This document shows positions 11,523 through 22,605 of a DNA stretch of 64,000 bases, one piece after another. The stretch lies in contig NC_065572.1 in the NCBI RefSeq assembly GCF_937616625.2, positions 69,624,653 to 69,688,652 of the forward strand, in the 5' to 3' direction. The notes beneath the pieces are model-generated. The model saw nothing but the letters and a program-made list of their open reading frames with translations, was not told the DNA's origin and searched no databases. How positions within the stretch are numbered: position 1 is the first letter of the stretch; the number at the start of each line of letters is the position of its first letter. The position numbers and the translations under genes are program-made. This DNA comes from Mercurialis annua (taxonomy: Eukaryota > Streptophyta > Magnoliopsida > Malpighiales > Euphorbiaceae).

Positions 11523-12659
11523 CTAAATCAATGAAGATCGAGGAGGGTGATTGGTGAAGTCGTTGAGAACAATAAAGCTGGGAGAGTAAAGGAAGACCGA
11601 ATATTTGCCTCCGCATATTAATCTGCCTTTGACCATTTTAAAGATGACTTCCAATTTTCCATCTTGAAGATTATAACTGAGGAGCATAGTAGGGAATCCA
11701 AGAAAAACAATATCAGCACTTGGATGAATAGCATAGGGCATAAAATTTGTAGAGATGCCATCCTTGCACAGTTCTCTAACTTGGGGACATAAAGACATCA
11801 AATGACTAATTGAAAGACAATGCTTCAATCTCCAAAAACAGTCCTCAAGAATCCAAAAACAAAACTTGGATTTGGAAGAATCATGATTGGCATAATATAA
11901 TTGCCCTTTGGAAAGGCCAATAAAGCCAAACTTGTCTATAGAATTAGCAACAGGCAGCTGAATGGCCTTAGCAATAAGATTGTCCAAGTCAAAACAAAGG
12001 AGATACTCTGACATAGATTGCCTGTATAGCTTTCCATTCAAATAAAGAGTGCGCTCAATAAACTTAACAGAACTAAAAACCGATTGTTCAATGCGTAACT
12101 TTTGCTTCACCCAGTTTCCAGTAGCTGAAGAGAATACATCAAGCTTTACAAAGCTACAACCGAACTTTATATCAGGAAACCGGATAATTTTGTAGTGTGG
12201 TGACATGAAATTTTCAAAAACAAGCGAAGCAACATAAGATTTATATTTGCGTCGGACATAAGGAACAGCAATGCACTGCTTGGTAGTTGGGTTGCAGACG
12301 TAATGGCGACCATCTGCTGAAAAAAATAAAAGCAAGCCGTTGCAAGCATCCTGCAGTTGATAGGCTCTGTGTGGTAAGAGTACAGTACAAGATCTGAGAA
12401 AACCTGAACAATTGTTATCACAATAACGACCTTGTGGATAAGAAACATAGGCGTTATGATAACTGGAAATTTTTTTGCGTGCAAAAGTGAACAAAAAACC
12501 AGAAGGGGTAGTGGATGAAATGCGAGAAATGTTGGGGACACAAACATTCGAGATGAGGTTGTACCAGCCTTTTGAAACCCTCTTACATTGCATCAAACTC
12601 TTCACCGGAAGTCTACACAGAATTTCAACTGCTAAATCCTCACTTAGTCTATCATCCAT
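11523..12659 (-). CDS. F-box protein FB1 (F-box plus F-box-associated domain)
   Basis: A single 378-residue open frame. Residues 1-45 form an F-box (LSEDLAVEILCRLPVKSLMQ, then CKRVSKGWYNLI), which binds SKP1 in SCF ubiquitin ligases. Residues from about 95 on match the plant F-box-associated type (CNGLLLFF, YVCNPTTKQCIAVP, later FWILEDCFWRL), the presumed substrate-recruiting part; no Kelch or LRR repeats are seen. The start is the first Met, directly before the F-box. It is one of four full-length copies here, sharing most residues with FB3, FB4 and FB5. The substrate is unknown. Distinguishing residues: FVKLDV, LCPQV, RLICGG. Confidence 0.85.
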   Translation of the reverse strand: MDDRLSEDLAVEILCRLPVKSLMQCKRVSKGWYNLISNVCVPNISRISSTTPSGFLFTFARKKISSYHNAYVSYPQGRYCDNNCSGFLRSCTVLLPHRAYQLQDACNGLLLFFSADGRHYVCNPTTKQCIAVPYVRRKYKSYVASLVFENFMSPHYKIIRFPDIKFGCSFVKLDVFSSATGNWVKQKLRIEQSVFSSVKFIERTLYLNGKLYRQSMSEYLLCFDLDNLIAKAIQLPVANSIDKFGFIGLSKGQLYYANHDSSKSKFCFWILEDCFWRLKHCLSISHLMSLCPQVRELCKDGISTNFMPYAIHPSADIVFLGFPTMLLSYNLQDGKLEVIFKMVKGRLICGGKYSVFLYSPSFIVLNDFTNHPPRSSLI

Positions 12660-14479
12660 TATTTTTTACTCAACAAAAAAGATACTTAGTTAGGATATTA
12701 AATAAGGACGCAAGGAATCCAAATAGCACAAGGATTAAGAATACATATAGTACAAGGACTCCATTGAACAGACTTTATTCTCTAATTTAACTAAAAAGGA
12801 ACTTAATTTACATCATAATCATGATGGGAAGATACCTAATTCTCTGAATTGGGGAAATTAACAAATAATTGGCAAGGAAAAGACTTCAACCCAATTGAAA
12901 GAAACAAGGGTTTGGCATGGAATAAAATTAAAAAAAAAATAGTAAGTACTATGGAGAGAAGAGGAATTCAGACCAGATAGGCAGCATCGCCCCATCAAAA
13001 ACATCCAAACTTTACTCTTTCCAAATTCAGTTTCGCACCTCGTCGTCGTTGGGAGAGGGATGAAGCAACAACCATAATTTCTCTCTTTCCCTTGTAATTT
13101 TGGGTAGAATAATAAACTAGGCTTAAAAAACTAAATCAAAAGGTACAATAAAACACTCGTAGTTTTTCTAAAAGTACAGACCAATCCGCTTACTTTTTCT
13201 GGTTATAATAAAGTTTTTTTTATTTTCAAATAGAACAAATAACCCCTTTCGTTCAACACCATTAGAAACATTCGTTAATGACTGGCATGTCTCTCATAAT
13301 CATATAAGAAAAAAGTTCAAAAATAATTTTAATGTTTAAAATATTTATCGAAAGTCTAAGGGGGTAAGTGTCCCAAAAATTAACTAAAAGAGTTTATTTA
13401 TTTAATTTTTTTAAAACAACGAGGGTTTAATTGTTCAATTTTAAAAATATGAGGGTTTAATTTTGTCAAAAAAATAAAAGGGCTGATTTGTATTTTTGAG
13501 AAAAGTCAAGGGTTTTTTTTGTACATTATGTCATAAACTAATAAAAACTACATATTAATAATTTTAACAAATTAATATAAATATTTTATTCAAATTTGAA
13601 ATTTTTATTTAGCTAAGTATTTTATATGTGTTGGATAAATTATTTATTAAAAATTTAAATATAAATAAAATGATAAATGGCTAAAAAGATAAAAATAAAA
13701 AATTAAGTAGGCATAAATTTAAACTTCAAAAACATATCTATCAAACTTCTATTCAAAAGATAAACAAATTAATTCGCAAATGCCGAATATCTTTAATAAT
13801 GCAATATCATGCGTGAATATTCTTCACAATCACCAATTCTTCTGAAATAGAGAACGCTCGTTGAACAAGCGCATGCGGATTCTTTTATTACTTCTACTGG
13901 TCGTGTGCTTGCGCATTGCGCGAAATCAATAAAATGTTTATTTTTTTATATTACCAGTTAGATGATTTAATAAAATAAATAAATAGTGATTTTTTGAAAG
14001 AATATGGTAAAATATATAATACTATTTACTTCATATACAAGTTATTATTATCACATTTCACGTTTTTTCCGATTTAGGCACAATTTGAAAAAATGTGTTA
14101 CCATAATATTTTTATATTTTTTTAGAAAATGGTTGGTGGTTTTTGTTCGAGCGTTCCAGAAATTATACAAATTAGAGATTTTAAAATTAAATCAAGCGAA
14201 TATAACAGTTTTTAAAGGATCTTAAAAAACCCTTAAGAATTCTTAAATAAATTTACTAATATCATTTAAAATTGAAAAGAGAGCTTTTGTATTTGAAAAA
14301 AATTTAAATTGACACTATAATTATTGTATAAAAAATAATGTTGAAAAACAAAATTAAACTAAGAAAAACGTGAATTGCAGTACATATAAATTCACGGAAC
14401 GAGACATTTTTAGGTAGAGTCAGTTCACCACGTCATTCGTAGACTAAGTCTATCGCATTACGACATGTCATTAAAATGA
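12660..14479 (-). other. FB1 upstream region with an embedded MITE
   Basis: Holds the FB1 promoter and 5' leader (12660-13110). About 13125-13545 is a foldback element (GGTACAATAAAAC at one end, complement of GTACAAAAAAAACCC at the other), present also in unit 2 (about 40668-41085) but absent from FB2 and FB5, where flanking sequence is continuous. 13545-14479 is non-coding and homologous to 41085-42084. No gene seen. Confidence 0.55.
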
Positions 14480-14496
14480 CCACGTCATTCGTAGAC
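14480..14496. other. Templated filler at a deletion junction
   Basis: CCACGTCATTCGTAGAC here duplicates 14428-14444 only 52 bp away, and sits exactly where about 1.24 kb present in unit 2 (42084-43323) is missing. The lost DNA includes the left end of the TGTAGACACC LTR and the 5' part of the O-fucosyltransferase fragment. The pattern is typical of error-prone end joining with local templating. Confidence 0.7.
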
Positions 14497-16560
14497 ACAA
14501 GGGCAGTTGGACATACATATAAGGTTAGAAATACTTTTAAACCTCGTTGACTTTGAGTGCCTGGCACTCGCGCGGGTTTTGAACATCGGTCTGGCGGGAA
14601 TAGGCTCTCGGTCAGATCATGGAATTTGATTATGTCATCGATACAAATCCACTGGTTCAAACCAGAGTTGATTCAGAGTCCGGTTGAACCCGAAAATTGG
14701 TCTGGAAGTTGCTAATCAGGTCGGATCTGATTCGATGGGCTCAGTTGACTGGGCAGATTACAATAACGGGCTTTGAGGCCCTAAAAACATCGGGTTAAGC
14801 CCATTTACTATTATTGAAAGGTCCTACAACTAAAAAATATTTTTGGAATCAAACTGAGCCTAATCCGGAACCCGGATGAGCCCGAAGACGCGTATAGAAG
14901 TTTGGATCGAAGCTGGAAGGATCTGGAAAGTGATTCTGGGAAGCTGAGGATGAAGAACACGGCGCCGGAAGGTTGGAGTGGCGGCGGCGCCAACTTATTC
15001 TGGCGGCGGTGCCGGTTTTAGTGGCGGCGGCGCCGGTTCGTCGGCAGGTTCAGAGCTCGTTTTGTTTTGCTTCGTTCTCACTCGTTTCAACTCCGTTTTT
15101 CATGAAAAAGTAGTCAAAAGCGCATTAAATCGAACAAGGAATTCAAAAAACACATAATCAGGGTGTTTAAATCTCATCTAGGCAAAAAGTTATTTATTGA
15201 CAGCATGTACGTTTTTCAAGTTTTCATATCAAAACAAGCTAAAATCTCCTAGAAACATGATTTCTAAGAGCTCTAGATTAACTGGGTTTATGTATTTGAG
15301 TTTAAACATGATTAATTACATAAATTTAATATGTCTGTCATCGAATTTCGTGGCAATTTATTGAAAGCATCGATTTAGTTAACATGGCAATTTTAATGGA
15401 AAAAGTATTGAAACTATCCCAACATGCATCATAAGCACATAATTACATTAATCATGACAATTTTACACATATTTATGGCAAATCAAAGAAACATAATAAG
15501 AGAGTCCTCAGAATTACCGGTCTGAGTCATTGGCTCGTTTGTCATCGAAGTTGATGTGGAATCCGGCTTCGAATCCGGTGCTTGCGCTGCGTTCTTGGAG
15601 AATTATCACGTACTAGGGCGTTTCAGGAGTGGATTTGTGTGTGTGTGTGTGTTGTGATTTCGGGTTTGCTATTCTAGGGTGGTGGCCTGAATTCTGCTTA
15701 GTATTTTCTAGGGTTTGTGTGCCACCGTGTCTGATTTCTAGGGTTTGTGTGTTACCGTGTATGATTTCTAGGGTTTGTGTGCCACCGTTAGCCACGCTGG
15801 CTTAAGGCTGTATTTATAGTGATTAGGGGTGATCTAAGGTTTCCTAGAATCTTCTAGAACATTCTAGAATATTCTAGGATAAAAGTGTGATAAGTTATTA
15901 AGTGTTGAGATTAGCCTTAAACTTTATTTTTTAATTAAATTCGGATTTAAAATTGATGGCTAGGTAATAGATTGTTAAAAGTGCGTTTTGGTGTCCGAAA
16001 GTGTTAAAAAAGGTTCTTCGAGCCCTACAGGTTTGGTTAAGGTCAATTTCAGTCCATCAAACTTGAAAATTGGCCTCATAAACTTTTAAAATATGGCGAT
16101 TAATCCATTTTCTAGACTTACATTACAACTTTTTTGGATTTTTATGGGCTATTTACGTCTAATTTCGTTTTAATCCTCCAAGTTTGCAACTGTGCACAGA
16201 TTACGCCTTGTAATATCCCGTATTTTTGAATTATTTTTTTGAATTATTTTTTATTTTAACTTTTGTATTCCGTCAAGTTTTAAGTAATTTATTATTATTA
16301 CTATTATTATATATTTTTACTTAATTTTATTTGAGTCGTTCGTTGATTCGTTCGTGGTTCGTTTCGAGCTCGATTTGTATTATTAAATTTTAACGTATGC
16401 TTATTAATTAAAAAAAAAAATCAAGTTTTTAAGCCCATACATGCACTACCTTATTCTCCCACGTAAATTATGGACATGGAAGGCCCATGCCTTTAGTAAA
16501 TTAGAAAGCCCATACTTTGTTACTTAATCTTTTATGCAGAATCATCTTCTTCCTAGTTCC

Positions 16561-16567
16561 TATATAA
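16561..16567 (+). promoter_or_regulatory. TATA box of solo LTR 3
   Basis: TATATAA followed by a pyrimidine-rich leader and by the donor-like CCG/GTAAG 130 nt downstream, the same order as in the two sister LTRs. Confidence 0.5.
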
Positions 16568-16692
16568 TCGTTTTCATATGTTTCTAAACCTATTTTCTTT
16601 TCTTTCGTTATTAAACAAAACTCTAGCCGTCACACACATCAAACCCTCCTGAGATATCGTTTTCCTCATTCCATTCATCCGTATCGAATCCG

Positions 16693-18815
16693 GTAAGTTC
16701 CACGTTACTCTTATCGCAATTCGTTCGATATCGTTTTGTTGGTTCTTAACTCATATTCCCTTTTATGATAGATTAATCTGAGTTTTCCTTCAACAATTCA
16801 TCTATCTCATTCGTTATTTATCATCTCTACGTGTTGAAATTCGAAAACGGTACGTAAATCTAATTCGTTTAAGCGTCACGACGGTTCATCGCTTTGAATT
16901 ATTTGCTGCCGTTTCTTATCGTTTATTTGCTGTCATTGTTTGATGATTTCATAATATTATTATGAGATGTTGATATCATAGTCGTTGATTAGAAACGTTA
17001 GGCTTGGTTTCCTTTGAGTTCGCATGAATCGTTCATTGTCTGCAACTTTGTTATTGTTACCCACCATTCTGCCGATTGATTCTTGCTCACGGAATTGATT
17101 TTTATTACTGTGAGATTATATGGTTAGGCTTAATAGGAATTGTTATGGTTTTAAGGTGGATGTTGAAGTTGTTAATTATGTGGTATTTGGCGGCAACTTA
17201 TTCTTTCAAACTATTTGGCCATTTTTCATTATTTTATATGGATGTTCATTATTAAAATATGCATGTGTTATGGTTACTGCAACTAGAAGTACATCATTGG
17301 CTTGTTTGTTCTTTTTTTTGCTTGGTTTGGCTTCGTTTTCTTTTTAAGTAAAATCAAATGGGTTTTAACTTTTTTTATTGGGGTCTTAGGGATTGTTTAA
17401 TCAAAGATCATTGAATTAATATTGATTTGTATCCGGACTTTCAATTATCGTTTTCACTTCTAAAATTCTAATCGATAAAATTATTTAAATCTAATAATAT
17501 TATTAGTGTCGATTTAAATTTATATCGTTTTTATTATTATTACATTTTAAAAACGATAATTATTTTATAGTCTAAAGTCATATAATTACTCGGGTTATTA
17601 TTTTATTTTAGGATTATTGGCTAAGCATGTCAATTTGGCTAATTTGCAGTTTAGCCCCGAAAAGTTTCTAAAAAACTTATTTAAGTTAAGTTTTTATCAA
17701 TAGGATAATTTTTGGACGTTTATTTGATTTATAATTTAGTAAATTGAAAATGAGTAGTTAAATTTGATTTCGAATATCAAATTGGCTAAATTACAGTTTA
17801 GCCCCTAAACATTTTTGAACCTAAATCGGCTAAAGTACAGTTTAGTCCCTAAACTTTATAAACTTAAAATGGTTAAGTTTAAATCGTAACTTGGGTTACT
17901 TGAATTAGAAGATATTAAATTCTATTTTAATATAGATAATTATTTTTATCAAGTATTTAATTTATAAATTCGGATTTATAAATTTAATAAGTTTTGGTTT
18001 GGGTTAGACTGTGGTCGCCCGATTAGTGGGAAGAAGCTTGGTAGTTTTTAGTAACTCGGCTGACTCACTGATATGGATTTTAACTTGGGTTAATTTAATT
18101 AAATTATTTTACGAATCATTTTAAATATATTTATATGATTTGTACTCTATAACTGGGTTATTTTGGAATGCATTTAATATAGGTGCTATTAAATGTGACT
18201 TGGTATTGTGTTGTGCTAGTCCTACGTGGTGTTTAGTACTCTTTAGAGTTAGGGTCTGATTTTAATTATGATTTTAATATTTTATTTAGACTCGTCGACT
18301 GTTCGTACTTCAGAGGCGAACCAGAGTTAGATTGCTTGTCAAGTTTCACGTGGAATAGCAAGCAGTGAGTTTATATCTCTATTTACCTCTTTATTAAGCA
18401 AATATTATATTTTGTATATGTATATGTATATGTATAAACAGCTTTTGAACTGTTTTTCGGCATTGTGGATTTGATTTGGAACGTGCTACTCGATGGGCAT
18501 CATCGGAACTGCGTGCGCACCGGTAATGATTATGGTATTGAGGTAGGTTTGAGATACGTCTCACCTTAGTGAGGGCACCGGTGGAAGATACGTCTCCTGG
18601 GCTCACTATTTATTAAGTGTTAGTCGGGGATCGGTTATTGAGATACGTCTCACCGACACGACAATGGATTTAGAATTGTGGTTTAGGGTTTCATTGATAA
18701 TCCATAATGAAAATGTTTTATTAAACGTTTTAAAGGTTTTTAACTTAATAAATGTAAATGGTTATATAAACTCTACTCAGTAAATCTGACCCCGTTGTTT
18801 TCCCAAATTTTCCAG
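16693..18815 (+). other. Putative intron inside solo LTR 3
   Basis: AATCCG/GTAAGT at 16693 and CCCAAATTTTCCAG/GT at 18815, preceded by CTGACCCC as in the sister LTRs. Length 2123 nt. Predicted only. Confidence 0.35.
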
Positions 18816-19400
18816 GTTTGTGATTTGAGCTTTTGTCGATCTCCGTTTCTTCATTCTCGGAGGTTCTTTATTTATTTTCAAAATAAAAGAGTCGAACTGT
18901 TTTAAACTCTTAGACCGCAGTAGTAGTATTGGATTATTTATGTTTTAGTCTTATACTTATTGTTTTAGACTATTGTTTGTTGATATAGATCAACTATGAT
19001 TTTATCAGCTTTGGCATGATTACAGTAACTTTGGTATTATATATTGATTTGCCATGTTGTTGGAGTTTAATTTGAAATTAAGTATGCTTTGAATATATGT
19101 TGCTTAAATGTACTGCTAGACTAGGTTGGAGTCTCGGTTTCCCCGAGCATGTGGTTTTCTGCAGGTACATTGTTTTAAATGTTATAAATTGGTTATCTGC
19201 AAGGCTAGCTACGGGTTTTGGTACAACCATACCCATACCCTAGCGCCGGTCACGATTCATGAAAATGGGTCGTGACACGCCTACTTAGATTCCAGCAAGC
19301 AAATCGAAAGCTCGTCACCCGAACAGATTTCTCTGGAAATCATCATTAGCCGCTTCAGTTTCTTATCACTTTTTACTTGTCCAAAAAATAGGTGTCTACA

Positions 19401-19688
19401 CGGCGCAAGAGATTAGTGGGAATGTGTCGAAGGAGGAGAGTAGAATTTTTGGGAGCAGCGTGATGTGAAAGGGTATAAAACTTGATTGGACTTTTGTATC
19501 AATTATCGGAAGGAATCTTCGAGAATTTTTAAGGAGAAGAGAAGATTCTTGGTTGTTGTTGCTTCAGGTGGAGTGAATCAACAGAGAGTTCAGATTGTTG
19601 ACGCGGTTGTCATTGCTAGAACTCTTAAAGCTACCATGGTTTTGCCTGTTTTGCAGGTTAATCTCATATGGAAAGATGATAGGTAGTA
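19401..19688 (+). pseudogene. O-fucosyltransferase-like fragment, unit 1
   Basis: Encodes pieces of the N-terminal part of a plant GT-family protein O-fucosyltransferase: GISGNVSKEE, then CINYRKESSRIFKEKRRFLV, VVASGGVNQQR, IVDAVVIARTLKATMVLPVL and QVNLIWKDD. In intact enzymes this SGG.NQQR region begins the nucleotide-sugar-binding half. Here there is a stop before CINYR, no start, and nothing downstream. Its 5' part was lost in the deletion at 14480. Homologous fragments: 45160-45447 and 55081-55560. Confidence 0.75.
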
Positions 19689-19916
19689 TAAAAAATAATG
19701 CTTTGATGGTTGATTATTTACTTTCTTTGAAGATTGATTATTGATTAGCCTCTGGGTCATGTTTTGCAGGTTAATCTCATATGTTGTACTTGCTAGTTTT
19801 GTAGGTGGAATTCATACCGATGACCTAATAGTAGCGTTGTAGTAACTTCACACAGTCTGGATGCGCTAAAAAAAGTGAGTCAACGCATTCGTATCCTAAT
19901 CAGCAAGCGTCCATTG

Positions 19917-20196
19917 CAGTGTTTTAAAAATCGGACCGGCCGGTCGGACAGGTTGAACCGCGAACTGGTAAGTAGTCCGGTCTGAAAAGGCAAAAAACCG
20001 GATCTTTTGGTTGGACCGGATTGGACCGGTATGAACCGGTAAAAAACCGGGTGTTGAACCGCATTGGACCGGTAAAAACCGGTCAAAGGGAATTTTTTTC
20101 AAATTTTTTTAATTTATTAAACCGGTTGAACCGGAAACCGGTGGCCTCACCTGTTCGGCCACCGGTTCGACCACCGGTTCGGTTTTTAAAACACTG
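19917..20196. mobile_element. hAT-type MITE, 8-bp TSD GTCCATTG
   Basis: A 280-bp element with termini CAGTGTTTTAAAAA and its complement TTTTTAAAACACTG, flanked by GTCCATTG at 19909-19916 and 20197-20204. The empty site is intact in unit 2 (45667-45674). The interior is dense in ACCGG/CCGGT motifs, which create spurious open frames on both strands. Confidence 0.95.
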
Positions 20197-20932
20197 GTCC
20201 ATTGTACATATTTCCTCTCCACGGCTAGATGATAAAACTGCCCCTCCACGTCTCTACCCTCAAAACTGGACCTCATCGGACTATCTCTGTAGTTGTACAC
20301 TTGTCTTCGTGTGGGGTTATCTAATGGATTATTCTCCTGAAGGGATGCCAAAATAGCACACGACTTAATTTGAGCCGCACTCATATCCCGCACAATGAGT
20401 TTGGACGCCAGACTTAGTCCACTCATCTGCCGATGTCCCTCAGGAGACACTGCTAAATTATGGCAGTGCATACTCTTTATCCCAAGTCTTACAATGACAA
20501 CCCATGATTTTTTTATAAAATAACACCACAACTGATAATGGGCATTTGAACGCTTTCGTCTTGGTATTTTTTCATGAAGAAGAATTCGCCAAAGAGCCTG
20601 AATACCGTTTACCCCGTGAACATCTCAAAATCTTCTGAGTCCCCCCATTTTCGTGAGAAGATATAACCAATTTGAACATAATCTGGATAGCAATTGTTTT
20701 AGCCCATTTAATCGCTTCAGAATCACTTTAAACAGTTGTGCGTCATTGAATTGTCCACTGTATTTGATATGATCACCGTCAACATCTTCAAACTAAAACT
20801 GTAAAATATATATAATTAATATTAACATTTGCATTATTATTATTATTATTATTATTATTAATAATAAATAATTAAATAATTTCAATTCAAATATTCATTA
20901 TTTAAAAAAAAGATGGCGTAGCAGCGGCAACC

Positions 20933-21115
20933 GGAAACACCTTTGGCATATGTTTTCTGCAGAAACGCCCTAGGAGGGCGTTTTCTGTCAGCGGAAACAC
21001 CCTAGCAGGGCATTTTCAGTATGTTGAAAACACCCATGGAAGGCGTTTTCAAGAGACTGAAAACACCCATGGAAGGCGTTTTCAAGAGACTGAAAACGCC
21101 TTCCTAGGGCGTTTC
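20933..21115. repeat. Hairpin array 3a in the MULE transposase intron (6 units)
   Basis: Imperfect palindromes of 24-25 nt of the form GAAAACGCC-x-GGCGTTTTC, separated mostly by 8-nt linkers (TGTCAGCG, AGTATGTT, AAGAGACT twice). The first unit is degenerate. It lies inside the predicted first intron of the MULE transposase. The unit 2 copy (46396-46545) has one unit fewer. Confidence 0.85.
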
Positions 21116-21813
21116 TGTTGCAGATATACAGCAAATATATCAAAAAAAAATTGAAATTAAATATTTTAAGCGATAAAAATTACCCCGGAATTGGATGGAA
21201 TACTTGATTCCGATTCTTGATGTTCGTTTTCAGACGAATTCGAAGCGTCGTCCATTATCAGATTCGAATGAGGCGGAGAGAATGTTTTTTTTTGTATTTT
21301 CATAAAAAGGACAAATATGTAAAAAACAGGGACGGTGGCTAGTAAATGAGGGTGGTATTTAGTAATTCAGTTTATTTATATTTTGAATAGAAGTTTCAAG
21401 TTTTTTTGAACAAAATAGAAGTTTCAAGTTTGATAGATATGTTTTTGAATATTTAATCTTTTCATTTTTACCTTTTTAACCATTTATCATTTTATTTCTA
21501 TTTAAATTTTTAATAAATAATTTGTCCAACTCATATTAAATACTTTGCCAAATAAATATTTTTTTTAAATTTCGAATTTAAATAAAATATAGTATATTGT
21601 AATTTGTTAAAATTATTAATATGTAGTTTTTAAAGCTTAGTTTATTCTACTATCCAAAATTACAAGGGAAAGATAGAAATTATACTTGCTGCTTCATCCC
21701 TCTCCCAGCGACGACGAGGTGCGAAACTGTATTTGGATGTTTTTGATGGGGCGATGCTGCCTATCTGGTCTGAATTCCTCTTCTCTCCATAGTACTTACT
21801 ATTTTTTTCAGCA

Positions 21814-22605
21814 GATGGTCGCCATTACGTCTGCAACCCAACTACCAAGCAGTGCATTGCTGTTCCTTATGTCCAACGCAAATATAAATCTTATGTTGCT
21901 TCGCTTGTTTTTGAAAATTTCATGTCGCCACAATACAAAATTATCCGGTTTCCTGATATAAAGTTCGGTTGTAGCTTTGTAAAGCTTGATGTATTCTCTT
22001 CAGCTACTGGAAACTGGGTGAAGCAAAAGTTACGCATTGAACAATCGGTTTTTAGTTCTGTTAAGTTTATTGAGCGCACTCTTTATTTGAATGGGAAGCT
22101 ATACAGGCAATCTATGTCGAAGTATCTCCTTTGTTTTGACTTGGACAATCTTATTGCTAAGGCAATTCTGCTACCTGTTGCTAATTCTATAGACAAGTTT
22201 GGCTTTATTGGCCTTTCCAAAGGGCTATTATATTATGCCAATCATGATTCTTCCAAATCTAAGTTTTGTTTTTGGATTCTTGAGGACTGTTTTTGGAGAT
22301 TGAAGCATTGCATTTTAATTAGTCATTTGATGTCTTTAAGTCCCCAAGTTAGAGAACTGTGCAAGGATCGCATCTCTACAAATTTTATGGCCTATGCTAT
22401 TCATCCAAGTGCTGATATTGTATTTCTTGGATTCCCTACTATGCTCCTCAGTTATAATCTTCAAGATGGAAAATTGGAAGTCATCTTTAAAATGGTCAAA
22501 GGCAGATTAATATGCGGAGGCAAATATTCGGTCTTCCTTTACTCTCCCAGCTTTATTGTTCTCAACGACTTCACCAATCACGCTCCTCGATCTTCATTGA
22601 TTTAG
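21814..22605 (+). pseudogene. F-box gene FB2, 5'-truncated
   Basis: Matches FB5 from the SADGR residues (about residue 117) to the stop, but the promoter, start codon, F-box and first 115 or so codons are missing. The junction at 21806-21813 joins the leader to coding DNA at an oligo-T shared by both edges, removing about 640 bp. The remaining frame is open with a possible internal Met at 21922 giving 227 residues without the F-box. Its middle matches FB5 (SKYLL, AILLP, CILIS, CKDRIS, MAYAI) while both ends match FB1 (FVKLDV; RLICGG, FTNH). It keeps the stop/GTATGT junction. Confidence 0.9.

Larger units (their letters stand above)
16209..19277 (+). mobile_element. Solo LTR 3, chromovirus-like, TSD CGCCT
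   Basis: Runs from TGTAATATCCCG to GGGTCGTGACA, with CGCCT at 16204-16208 and 19278-19282; the empty site (GATTACGCCTACTTAG) is preserved in unit 2 at 45030. It has a TATA box (16561), donor-like GTAAG (16693) and acceptor-like TTTTCCAG (18815), as in solo LTRs 1 and 2. It shares their 3' block (CCATACCCTAGCGCCGGTC) but lacks a hairpin array at the equivalent place. Three GATACGTCTC motifs occur at 18550-18650. It inserted after the unit duplication. Confidence 0.9.
14497..19400 (-). mobile_element. Truncated TGTAGACACC-type LTR, unit 1 copy, with a nested LTR
   Basis: On the minus strand it starts at 19400 with TGTAGACACC, next to target copy CGGCG (19401-19405), and ends in a deletion junction at 14497. 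A minus-strand TATA box (CTATAAATA) lies at 15819-15811. The homologous intact LTR is 42654-45159. It is split by the 3.07-kb LTR at 16209-19277. Within it, a roughly 33-bp tandem repeat (TTCTAGGGTTTGTGTG...) lies at about 15705-15790. LTRs with this start occur in Ty3/gypsy elements; the clade is not determined. Confidence 0.8.
19789..21370 (-). pseudogene. MULE transposase N-terminal fragment, unit 1
   Basis: Predicted exon 1 is 21255-21184 (24 codons from ATG) ending at a GTAATT donor. The intron 21183-20793 carries a hairpin array and an (ATT)n tract. Exon 2 begins at 20792. With frameshifts it reads AIKWAKTIAIQI, then SWVVIVRLGIKSMHCHNLAV, LASKLIVRDMSAAQ, ILASLQENNP, then ERKYVQW, the FAR1/MURA-like N-terminus, and ends soon after LAHPDCVKLLQRYY and STYKTSKYN. 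The first catalytic Asp of the family's D.TYKTN motif is Asn here. The remaining catalytic core is absent. A hAT MITE interrupts it at 19917-20196. Confidence 0.8.

Noticed and set aside
12167..12693. Other open frames overlapping FB1, and the equivalents at FB3, FB4 and FB5
   Set aside because: They are shadows of the conserved F-box frame; their conservation follows from the coding strand.
19880..20356. Proline/arginine-rich open frames around 19.9-20.3 kb
   Set aside because: They fall across the ACCGG-rich hAT MITE and its junctions and are broken in unit 2, which lacks the MITE.
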